A stretch of 64,000 nt of DNA, taken from positions 17,731,600-17,795,599 of the forward strand of contig NC_066517.1 in assembly GCF_024679095.1 (NCBI RefSeq), given 5' to 3'. Made by a program: the position numbers and the translations under genes. Below the pieces are notes generated by a model that saw only the letters and a program-made list of their open reading frames with translations, searched no databases and had not been told where the DNA came from. This document shows, piece after piece, positions 15,949 to 27,900 of this stretch. This stretch comes from Eriocheir sinensis. Taxonomy: Eukaryota; Arthropoda; Malacostraca; Decapoda; Varunidae. The stretch's first letter is position 1. Each line of letters begins with the position of its first letter.

Positions 15949-18900
15949 TTAGCGTGTATTCTCAAAAGTATCGGCATCCAAGTTCGCCTGTTTGAAAAGC
16001 CTCTCGTTAATATGCTCTGCGGCCTTTAGAAAAAACCGTAATAGGAGTCGGGTACGTTTAAGAATATGGACTTTTGATTCCTTTTCCCTACCCTCACTCT
16101 CTTCCTTTTTTTCCTTCTTCTTCTTTTTCAGATTTCCCCCCTAAAAAGGGGGACAGGGCCTTTGCACAAAGGCGGCCCTGTAAGGGGGGGCGGGCAATTT
16201 AAGTCCCGGGGGGTGTAGGGACGCCTCCGCCGCCGCCACAGTCACGGGTAACAGCCGGCGAGCAGCGACGGAGGCACGGGCCCTCCGGGCAGGCGCCCAG
16301 AATCAGCCCGTAGCGGTACACGTGCGAGCAGCCGACTAGTCGACTTGACTGCGGAGGGGTGGCCCAAAGCGAGGATGACCTCGCGGGTCCATCTCGCCGC
16401 CGCAGAAGAGCCACCCGGCTGCTCGCCCGTGGAGCTGGCGTTCCACTGTCTTTTTTTCCTCTTCCTCAGGGCAATTTATATTTACTTGATTACTAATCGG
16501 GAAGAGAGAGATTAAGTAGCGAGCGTTCCCACCACTATGCAATACACGACCCAATTGTGCTCAGCTTCTTTGCGGCCCGTTGATTGGGCGACACGGATGA
16601 GGCAGACGATGAAAGAAACTGATAACGTACCTGACAGCTCGAGGTGAAACTGAAGGGATGCTGGGTATATCGGGGGAAGGGTGATGGGAGGGATGCTGGG
16701 TATATCGGGGGAAGGGTGATGGGAGGGATGCTGGGTATATCGGGGGAAGGGTGATGGGAGGGATGCTGGGTATATCGGGGGAAGGGTGATGGGAGGGATG
16801 CTGGGTATATCGGGGGAAGGGTGATGGGAGGGATGCTGGATATATCGGGGGAAGGGTGATGGGAGGGATGCTGGGTATATTGGGAGAAGGGTGCCGGGGA
16901 TGGGGATGCCAGGGAAGAGGAAACAAGGGAAAGACTAAATGCGAGTAATTGGAAAGTAGGAGAGTGAGAGTCAGAAAAGAGTGGTAAAAAGATGAACAAA
17001 CTAACACACAAACAGACAAACAAAGCGGCAGACACACAAACAGACACACAAACAGAGAGACAGAGGATGAGATGAATATGGAAGCAAAGAAAGTAAATTA
17101 AGATGGAAGAAGAAACGAAAGAAGCAAGAGAAGGAGGAGGAGGAGGAGGAGCAGGATAGAGAAGAAGGATGCGGTTATGAAAAACGAAATCCAGGAGCGC
17201 GGACGACAACGAGGAGCAAGAAGTGAGGAGACGATGACCTTAAAATTGAATATTCAGACGAACTGCGAAGTCAACAGACCCTACCAGACTGTACCTATGT
17301 TACCGGTTACCTGAAGGAGGGACGTATGAGGCGGAAGGTAGGAAGGAAGGTAGGAAGGAGGAGGGAGGGAGAAGGGAGGAGGAAGGTAATTGCGAATCCC
17401 TATATATGTTGATGCGTGTGGCTTTCGGCTTCAATTTGTATCTAGCTGACGAGGTGTATTGTAGGTTTTAGACGAAGAGGACCGATTGCCTAAATGAAGG
17501 ACTAAGAAGAAGAAGAAGAGGAGGAGGAGGAGGAGGTGGTGGTGGAGGTGATGGAGGAGGAAAATGAAAGGGAAAAAGACGAAGTAAAAAGGTGTTCCCA
17601 TTCTCCCTCGACTTTCAACATCTTTCCCCTTCCTTCTCCAACTCCACCACCTCCTCACTCCACCTCCCCCTCCCCCTCATCATCATCCTCTTCCTCTCCG
17701 TCTTCCGTACCTGTAAGCGTGAAGACGGAGAGCTCACTGGAGAAGGTGGAGAGGAAGCCGGCCAGCTGACAAAGGGGCGAGGTTCTCCACACGGCGTCGT
17801 AGATGAAGTAGACGCCGCGGTACCTGATGTCCACGGCAGCGATGATCAATAGGTAGAGGCCCATGCAGAGGTCACCCAGGGCCAGGTTGGTGATGAGGAA
17901 GGAGTGCACCTGTTTGCGGGGGGTTGGAAAGAGGTGGTGGTGGTGATGGTGATGGTGGTGGTGGTGATGGTGGTGAAGGATAGGTGAAGAATGAATGGTG
18001 TGATAATGAAGGGAATGGTGATTGGAAGGGTAAAAACACTCACACACTCATGCCCCTCCACACATCCCTACACACCCCTACACTCACTCGCCCCTACAAC
18101 ACACCCTTATCTAAATACGCACTCCTTCCCTCCGTCCTACACACACGCATATCCCTACCCACCCCACACACACCTAAAGACACTTCACCCCCGACCAACG
18201 ACCCCCACCCCTTCACCCCACCTACTACCCACACACCCTTATCCACTCACACCCCTCCAATCCCCCCCACACAAACACCCCACACAAACCCACACACACC
18301 TGACCACACACTCCCCTCCCCTCCTTCCCCCCATCCACCCACCTGGTTGTCGCTGCTGTACACGAGGCGCCACAGGATCACCAGCAGGTTCCCCGACAGC
18401 GCCAGCGAGGCCAGCACCCACACACACACCCGCAGCACGCCGTTGGTCATGAGGTCCTCGCAGGAGCTGAACTGGTCCGGCCTGGGGTAGCAAGTGGGTA
18501 CGTGACGCGCCAGGCAGCAGAAGCGAAACTCATCCGTCCACCTGAAGGGAAAGGTGTGCCCGAAGGTGTGTTGGGGATGATGATAGTAGTGATAATGATA
18601 ATACTAATAATAATGATGGTAATCTTTATTGTTCTTAGCCATTAACGAACTCATCCGTCCACCTGCAGGGAGAGGTATGCCCACAGGTGTGCTGGTGAAG
18701 ATGATGATGATAGCGATAATGGTAATGAAGATAACAGTTATGATAATGAGGGTAATATACCGTACGTGGTTGTATTAGCCATTAACAAACTCATCCGTCC
18801 ATCTGAAGGGAAAGGTGTGCCCGAAGGTGTGCTGGTGATGATGATGATAGTAGCGAAGATGATAATAGTAATAATAATGAGGGTAATATATGGAGTTGTC

Positions 18901-21900
18901 TTAGCCATTACCTTGAAATCGAAAACAGAGCGACGCCCCACTAGACTATTTCCACTGTGCAGAGAACTTGTTGGTCTGCCGGTGAGATGCAGATAAACAA
19001 ACAAACAAACAAACTGGACAGGACGGAGAAGACCCGCGCCTGAAACTCCCTTGTCCGTCACTTCTGTCAGCGTGCAATTAAAGCCAGGATTCCACGGTTC
19101 CTCGTCAAACGGCGGGTTAAGAACATAAGAACATAAGAACGCAGGAGTCTGCAAGAGGCCGGTAGGCCTGTACGAGGCAGCTCCTTTGACCCTAAGCTCC
19201 CGTGTATCTAACCCCACCTAATATCGCTGTCCATGAATTTATCTAGTCTAATTTTGAATGTGACAATTGTATTGGCACTCACCACATGACTGCTAAGCCT
19301 ATTCCACTCATCCACCACTCTGTTAGTAAACCAATTTTTGCCTATGTCCCTGTTGAATCTGAATTTATCCAGTTTAAACCCGTTACTTCGTGTCCTACCC
19401 GGTTCTCTTACCAACAAAACCTTATGAATGTCTCCCTTATTAAAGCCCTTCATCCATTTATAAACCTCGATCATGTCTCCACGCACCCTTCGCCTTTCTA
19501 GAGAATGCAAGTTTAACTGTTTGAGTCTTTCCTCGTATGGCAAGTTTCTCAACCCCTGAATCATTTTAGTCATCCTCCTCTGCACCGATTCTAACATTTT
19601 TATATCCATGCTATAGTAGGGTGACCAGAACTGAACCGCATAGTCAAGATGAGGTCTAACTAATGCTAAATATAGTTTGAGGAAGACTTTGGGGCTTCTG
19701 TTGCTTACGCTCCTTGAAATAAATCCCAGTACCCTATTAGCTCGATTTCTAGCTTGAATGCATTGTGCCCTTGGACGGAGATCAGAGCTCACTAAGACCC
19801 CTAAATCCCTCTCGCACCCAGACCTACTTATGAGAGTGTCATTTAAGCAATAGTTATGTGAGGGGTTGTTCCTACCTACACTCAGAATACTGCACTTCCC
19901 TACATTGAACTCCATCTGCCATTTATCCGCCCAGTCATATAATCTGTTGAGTTCACCTTGGAGAATACTAGCGTCCTGATCCGACTCAATTACTCTACCG
20001 ATCTTGGTATCATCTGCAAATTTACTAACATCACTACTAATTCCTGTGTCTAAGTCATTGATATAAATAATAAACAAAAGTGGACCTAATACCGAACCTT
20101 GTGGGACCCCACTGTAACACATCCCAGTCAGATCTTTTACCATTGATTTGCACTCTTTGCTTCCTATTGCTAAGCCACGCCTTGACCCAGTTCAAAACTT
20201 TACCCTCTACTCCGTGAGCCTGTAATTTAAGCAACAGTCGTTGGTGAGGAACTTTGTCAAACGCTTTACTAAAATCAAGATAGATTACATCATAATTTTC
20301 ATCTCTGTCAACCGCCTCAAATACTTTATTGTAGAAGGACAAGAGATTGGTGAGGCATGACCTACCTTTTGTGAACCCATGCTGCGAGTCGTGAATTGCT
20401 ATGTTTCTCTAAATGCTCCTGAATGTTCCTGGCTATTATGGACTCCAGCATCTTCCTATAACCGATGTTAAGCTAATTGGGCGATAGTTTGAAGCAACTG
20501 ACCTGTCCCCTTTTTAAAAATCAGCGTCACATTAGCTACTTTCCATAGGCTCGGCACATAGTTAGTATTTACCGACATCTTAAAGATGTCGGTTAGTGGG
20601 TCACTGATTATATCACCTAGCTCCTTTAATACCCTCGGAAATATCCCGTCAGGACCTGGCGACTTGTTCTTCTTAAGCTTATCTATCTCATCCTGAACTA
20701 CTTGCCTGGTAATGATTATATCCCTCAATTTATCGCCATCCCCGCCCTCGTACACCTGAACTCTTTCCGGTATAGTCGTTCGATCCTCCTGTGTGAATAC
20801 TGAAAGGAAGTAGTCGTTCAACAATGTGCTCATATTTTCGTAATTTTCTACTAGCTCCCTGTGTTTGATTTCAGCGGTCCAATTTTCTCCCGTGTTTTTG
20901 TTCTATACATCTGAAAGAAGCCCTTGGATTACTTTTCGCCTCATTTGCTACTTTGATCTCATAGTTCTTTTTGCTATCCTGGTGTTTTTCTTAACTAATC
21001 TAGATAGTTCGACGTACCGGCCCCTGAGATGTGTTTCCCATTCTTTATTTTCTGATAAATTCCTTCTTTAACCCAATCTCGTGTTTTAGTCCACGAGTCA
21101 TCCACTTAGGATCATTGTTTTTTTCTAAGTGTTCGCTGTGGTATATGCTGTTCTTGCCCTCTACTATTAATATAACTAAATTATTTTAAGAAATGTATAA
21201 CTGGTTATCCTGGCTCTCCAATCCGAATTTCTGGACATAAAGAATCCCTAAATTATCCCAGTTTACCCCTTCAAGATGTCTTCGAAGCCCTCGTAGTTTG
21301 CTCTTCTAAAATCTGGCACTAACACTGGGTTTGGATCATGGGTTACCGCCCAGTCTAAGCTAAAACGAACCGTTCTGTGATCACTATTTCCTAACTCTCC
21401 GCCCACCTCCAACTCACGTAGCAAGTTCCCATTATTGGTTAGGACTAAGTCTAATATGTTATCTCCTCTGGTAGGCTCAGTAACTACCTGCTTAAGGAAA
21501 TTATCTTGTATAACTTCAAGAAAGTCCTCGGCTTCCAGGTCACCCACTAGATCTTCCCAGTCTATATTCCTATAATTAAAGTCCCCATTACGCAGACATT
21601 TCTACTCATACTGCCCTGCCAATCTCCTGTAGTAATATACTCGTGTCCTGCCTGTTAAGGTTGGGTGGCCTGTATATAACTCCTAGAGTTAGTTTTTCTT
21701 TCCCTTTGTAAACGTCCACCCAAACTGATTCTGAATCCATGTTAGTTTTGACTGAGTTGTTAACTAAACATTTAAGTGAGTCTTTAACATATAGCGCAAC
21801 TCCACCTCCCTTTCTGCCCTTTCTGTCTTTGTGAAACATCTGATAACCCGTTATTTCAAATTCTGACCTAAAATTTCTATTAGCAGTGTCTATCCATGTC

Positions 21901-24900
21901 TCAGTGATCGCTATTATGTCAAAATTTTCTGAACAAGCTTCACCCCTTAGTAAGTCTATCTTGTTTCTGAGGCTCCTGCTGTTAGTATAGAAGATTCTTA
22001 GCCCGTCCTCTGTTACTCCTCTAGAATTACTAAGCTGTCTGGTTATATTATGAGCTAGATGTCCCTCCCATTACTCCTCCCATTGCTCCCATTACTCCTC
22101 CCCTCGCCTATACTAAAAATCCTCAGGGTACCAAGTGCTCTCTCAAGGGAGTCTGAGAGAGCCTCAACACCCTTGAACGTCAAGTGTATCCGATCACGGG
22201 CGTAGAGGGCGTCGTTGCCAAAGAAGAGGTCCCAATTGTCCACGAACAGCCACCCATAGCGCACGCAGTGCTCAGCAAGTCTGCTGTTCACTGCTATCGC
22301 CCTGGACAGCCATCCATCGCCAACGCCCCTCCTTGGCAGGACGCCACACACTACTGGTGACCCACCAGCGTCACGTATCCTGCCTAACAATTCTCTAAAA
22401 CGCCTGAGAAGGTCCTCGCTTGGCACACGAGAAACGTCGTTTCCGCCACAGCTGAGAAAGACAATGGGGTTCGATCCCTCGCTTGCCATACACGCCTCAA
22501 TCCTGTCTGATATATGGCCCACCCCTGCCCCTGGGAAACACACCCTCGTCCTGTTCTTATCCTTGGAGCAAAAATACCTGTCAACATAACGAACCTGACT
22601 ATCACCAACAACAAGAACCCGACGGTCGGAAGGGGGGCCAGGAGGGGTGGGTGCAGGGGGGAGGGGAGAGCGGGAAGGGAGGGGAGGGACCTGCTGTGAA
22701 GAACGAGGAGAAATTGTGGAAGAGGTGGAAGGTGGAAAGGGGGAGGAGGAGGAGGAAGAGGAAGAAGGAGAAAGGGAGGGTTGGCGACAGGCCCGCTCTC
22801 AGAGCCTCGCCGCGCACGCTGCCGCCGGCACGCACGAGGCAAACAAGGCAAGTAAACACGGCGTGATGGAAGACAACAGTGTGCGTGGCAGCATCCACTA
22901 GCTCGGAAACTCAGGTTATGTCCCGTGTTTGCCTCAGCGTTCTCCTGAGGAAGCGGCGCGCAACCCCCCGCGTCTTGCCTGCAGCGGCTCTTTGTTCAGC
23001 TTCCCCAGGCCATAAAGTTCAGGCCGGGCCTTTGATGTTAAGAAGATACGAAAAGCGAGGGACTTGATAAAGGTGAGAGCCTTGCACAATATAGAAATAC
23101 TGAGACGGCACAAAGGCTACACTGAGAAAATAAATAAATCCCGCAACATGGAAAGGAAAATCAGCGAAATACATGTGAAGGCAGGATGGGGAGGTTTAGA
23201 GGAAAGGAACATAAACAACTTCCGGAATAAATGAAAGGCACTGCAACATAAGATAGACTAAGAAAATAAGCGAATGCAGTGAACTGGCGGCAATGTTAGA
23301 TAGTCTCAAGAAAACAGACAGAAACGTAATAAAGGAGATTCGCTCTGACAAGCTCCTTTGCCGGCGACTGGGAGGCGGCGGGTGGCGGGTGTCCCAGGCG
23401 GCAAGGGAAATACAAGCAAGAAAGACCGAATAACAAATAGTAAGGCGCTTTCCCTCACGGCCCTACAGCGGCGGTAATTAGGGAGGCACTGCAGCGAACT
23501 GTCTCTGTTTTCTGAAGGAAGCAACAGAGACGTAAAAGTGCACCGTGACCTTTAATATCAGGAGCATCAGCGCCATCTATAACTAGAAAAAAAAATGCAC
23601 CGTGGCCTTCAAGCTAAGAAGCATCAGCGCCATCTATAAATATAATTGCACCTCCCGAAATTGACCTCTTTTTTGGCCACTCTTCTGAACTCTTTTTTTA
23701 TATGGGCAGATTAGCGGGCTTTTTATCTCTATTATTTTTTATTTGCCCTTGAGCTGCTTCCTTCACTGTAAAAAAAGTGCAAAACGTAGTGGAAACATCT
23801 TAACCCGTCCGCTGCGATTGGCACGGATTCGGCTTTCACTGGTAGCCTGGTAACATAAAGTCTCAGGTCTTTTTCTGCCTCTGTGGTGGATAGTGGAGTG
23901 TTTCCCATGTGGTATTGGTATGCTGGATATCATCTTTACATTTTCCCTCACTGAATTGCAGCAGCCACTTTTTGTTCCATTCCTGTAGCTTGGTGATGTC
24001 TTCTTGTAGGAAATCCGCGGTCAAGGGGTTAAACGACGCCTCTCTGAACGTGTATTTTTTTAAGGGTAAAGGAGCCAGCTGAAGGGCGAAAAATGAATGA
24101 GGATAAAAAAAGCCCGCTAATCACAATCCATACAGAAGAGAGTACAGATGAGTGGGCAAAAGAGAGATCAGTTTCAGGTGGAGATTATCTAACATCCCCC
24201 GCTGTGGAGACGATGGCTTCAGAGAGCGACCGAAAGTTGGCAGCACCTTGAGAGTTTGACACCCCGGCACTTCTTGGTGATAGAAAGCTTGGCAGTCGTT
24301 AGTTCAATACTCGTCCGGACACACGAAGACTAATCAGATGGCGTCAAGAGGGGGGCGAGTGTACTGCAGGTGTGTGGGGCTCCAGACAGGTAGACAGGTA
24401 GACAGACAGGTAGGTAGAGAGGTAGGTAGGAGTGAGGCTCAAGTTCACGCCATCAAGACAACACATTGATTTTTTTTTTTTTACAGTAGAGGAAACAGTT
24501 CAAGGGCAAAAAAAAAAAAGGAAACAATAATGAAAAAAAAAGCCCGCTACTCACTGCTCCCACAAGAGTCAAGAGGAATGGCCGAAAGATAGGTCAATTT
24601 CGAGAGGTGAGGCGTCCCAATATCCTCCTGTTATCAAGACACCTCTCAAGTCGGCAGCCAGAAATGGAGTCTTCCCTGGGGGTATTTGTGGTCCCCCCCC
24701 CCCCAGGCGGGGACTCCGAGGCTTTGCGTTGGTGCGCCATTTTGAATTTCAAATTTGGGGAAAAGATGTGTATGTTGTGTGAATGTGGTGTGGTGTGGAA
24801 AGAGAGAGGATCTGTCTTTAGAGAGCATGCTGAACTACTCTCTGGTGTTGATGAGGCAATAGGGAAACGGACAGTGAGGAGGGCTTCAGCACCCTCCTCA

Positions 24901-27900
24901 CTTCCCATATATACCTCACCGGGAGTGGTTTCCCCCCTTTTCGGTAAGAGTCTTCCTACCTACAGGAGAGAAGAAAGGGAGGGAGGTAGGAAAGAAGACA
25001 TGACGGAAGGGAAAGGGGAAGAGGTAAAAAAGAAAGGGAGAGGGAAAGGAGAAGAAAACAGAGAAAGAGAGGGAGGAAAAAGACATGAGGGAAGGGAAAG
25101 AGGAAGAGGAAGAGGTAAAAGAGAAAGAAAGAGAAGGAAGGGAAGAGGAAACAAAGAAAACAAGACATGGAAAAGAGAAAACAAGAAGAGACTGCAAAAA
25201 TAAAACGAGAAAATGTCAAAAAGCAGACAAGAGAAGACAAAAACAACACGAGATCGTAAAAAGAAGACAACAAAAGATATCAAAAAAGAGAAGAAATGAA
25301 ATAAAGAAGAAATAAGGAGAGGGATAAAAGAGAGATGTCAAAAAAATAAAATAAAAAAGAAGAAATAATAAATAAGAGAACAACAGGTGGTGAAAGTAAG
25401 AGAAGAGGAGATGGTGTAAAAAAGAAACACTGAGAAGGAGTTAGGAGGGAAGGAAGGAAGGGAGGGGGAAGTGTAGGAAGGAAGGGAGGGAAGGGGAAGT
25501 GTAGGAAGGAAGGGAGGGAAGGGGAAGTGTAGGAAGGAAGGGAGGGAAGGGGAAGTGTAGGAAGGAAGGGAGGGAAGGGGAAGTGTAGGAAGGAAGGGAG
25601 GGAAGGGGAAGTGAAGGAAGGAAGGGAGGGAAGGGGAAGTGTAGGAAGGAAGGGAGGGAAGGGGAAGTGTAGGAAGGAAGGGAGGGAAGGGGAAGTGTAA
25701 AATGGAGGGAAAGGAGGGAGAGAAAAGTGAGAGAAGCCTTACATCACACTCTTGGGCTCGTTAGCGGCAAGAGATGACGGTCACAATGCGTCGCGGAAGG
25801 CAATTAACTCGGGTATTTTTTCCATTAGGTGACATTATGATTATGAGGCTGAATGGGAACGAAAAAATAAGGAAGAGGGGAGAAAGAGAGGGAAAAGGAG
25901 TGAAGAGTACCTGTGTGAAGGGGGAGGTAAAGGACATAAAAAGGAGGGAAAGGAGCGTGAGAAGTCGAAAGGAGATAAAGAAGGGGAGGAAAAAGTAGAG
26001 AAAAGTGAAGAGTATGTCTGCGTAGGAGGATGTACGGGTCATACGGAGGAGGGAGAAAAGAGAGAGAGGGAAAGTCAAGTTGAGATAAAGAAGGAGGAAG
26101 AAATAATAAAGAGGGGAGACAGAAGGGAAAGAGAAGTGAAGAGTACGTGAGTTGCAGGGGCAGGGGGGAGGACAAGAGGAGGAAGGAAAAAGCGAGAGGA
26201 AAAGTTGAAAGGAGATAAAAAAGGAGGAAGAAATAATGAGGGGAGAAAGAGAGGAAAAGCGTATTGAAGAGTACGTGTGTGTTGGGAGGGGGGAAGGAAG
26301 GACAAGAGGAGGAAGGAAAAAGCGAGAGGAAAAGTTGAAAGGGGATAAAGAAGGAGGAAGAAATAATAAGGAGAGGAGAAAGAGAGGAAAAGAGTAGTGA
26401 AGAAGAGTATGCGTGTGTTAGGAGGGAAGGAAGGACATGAGGAGGAAGGAAAAAGCGAGAGGAAAAGTTGAAAGAGGATAAAGAAGGAGGAAGAAATAAT
26501 AAGGAGAGGAGAAAGAGAGGAACAGAGTAGTGAAGAAGAGTACGTGTGTTGTGAGGGGGGGGGGGGGGCATGAGGAGGGAAGTCCAGGGGAGATAATGAA
26601 GGAGGTAAAAAGATGAAAGAGGAGAGAAAGAGAGGAAGAGGAGGGATGAGTGCGTCCGTGTGGCTGGGAAAAAGATGGCTGAGAAGGAAGATGAGTAGAG
26701 AGAGGGAGGGTAGAGGGGACATAAGGAAAGAAGGGATGATTAGTCTATAAGAAAAATACGAGGAAACTTGAGCCATGAATAGAGAAGCAAAGGAGACTAA
26801 GGAAGATGAACCCAATAGACGAGATGAGAACAAAAGCGAGGGAGTAGGAGGAGGAGGAGGAGGAGGAGCTGGAAGTCTCGAGAGATAACCAGAAGAAAAG
26901 GGAGTTGTGAAAATGAGTAAAGAAATAAGGTAGACACACACAATAAAGAACACATAGGGAGGTTTTGAAAGACACAACATGCAGAGGAAGTGAAAAAAGG
27001 AGAACTGGAGAAAGACTAAAGAAATAACCACAGAAAAAGACCACAATCAGAAGTTTCGAAAGATTAAAAAAACAACTCAAGTGGAAAGGAGAATGGTAGG
27101 AAAATAAAGAAACAAAAGTAGACGCAGAAAAGCAAATGGAGGGTCCGAAAGATACAACAGAGAGAGAGAAAAAAAGTGGATGGTATGGAAAGAAAAGAAA
27201 AAAAATATGCAGACTCAAAAAAATAAAGTTTCGAAAGATACAAAAGAAAGAGAGTGAAAAGTGAATATTAGCAGGAGTAAAGATTAAACAATGAAAGAGA
27301 GGAAAAGGAAGAGGAAATAAGGGAGGAAAAAAGAGAGGAAAGGAAAGAAGAAACAAAGAAAGAAAAAAGTGAGGAAAGAAGACAGGAAGGAAAGGAAAGG
27401 GAAAGAGGAAGAGGTAAAAAAGAAAGGGAAGAGGAAACATAGACAAAGAAAGGAGGTAAAGAAAACAGGACGGAAAGTATGAAGAATAAAAGACAAACAG
27501 ACACACACACCAAAAAAAACAAAAAAAAAACAGCGTCAATACTCACAAGTGCATTAGGCGGGGCAGCACAGAGAACACCCGCGGCTCCATCACCGTCACC
27601 CTGTTCCAGCGAAGGTCCCTGGAGGTGGTGGTGACGATGGCGGTGGTGGTGGTGGTGGTGGGGAAGGGGCAGGTAGACAGAAAACATGTAAGTTGATCAA
27701 ATTATAAATGAACAGAAAAATAATGCTAAAATGGGACCTGGTGGGGAAGTTAATTGCAAAAACCGAAAATAATTAATAAGGAGTAGGAGGGAAAGCAGGT
27801 AAATAGAGTGAGGTAGTAGGATGGGAAAGAATATTACTAAAATGTGGACAGGTGGAGGAGGAAAGCAGGTAGAAGGGTTAACTGAAGGAAAAAAAATACG

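Larger units (their letters stand above)
19118..22900 (-). mobile_element. CR1-like LINE (family A), nearly full length, inactive
   Basis: On minus: ORF1 with an SGNH-esterase domain, then an ORF2 with endonuclease and reverse transcriptase, then a 3' end with tandem TTCTTATG octamers (GTTCTTATGTTCTTATG at the 19120s), the short-repeat tail typical of CR1 elements. It lies in a receptor intron in the same orientation as the gene. Several frame changes break ORF2. Confidence 0.88.
22901..24600. other. Receptor intron
   Basis: No gene. Contains two close copies of CATCAGCGCCATCTATAA (about 23566 and 23623), R1 copies listed separately, and GGTAGACAGG-type tetramer repeats at 24390-24430. Confidence 0.55.

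Noticed and set aside
25825..27687. Long minus frames rich in Ser, Phe, Leu and Pro
   Set aside because: Low-complexity translation of the polypyrimidine strand.
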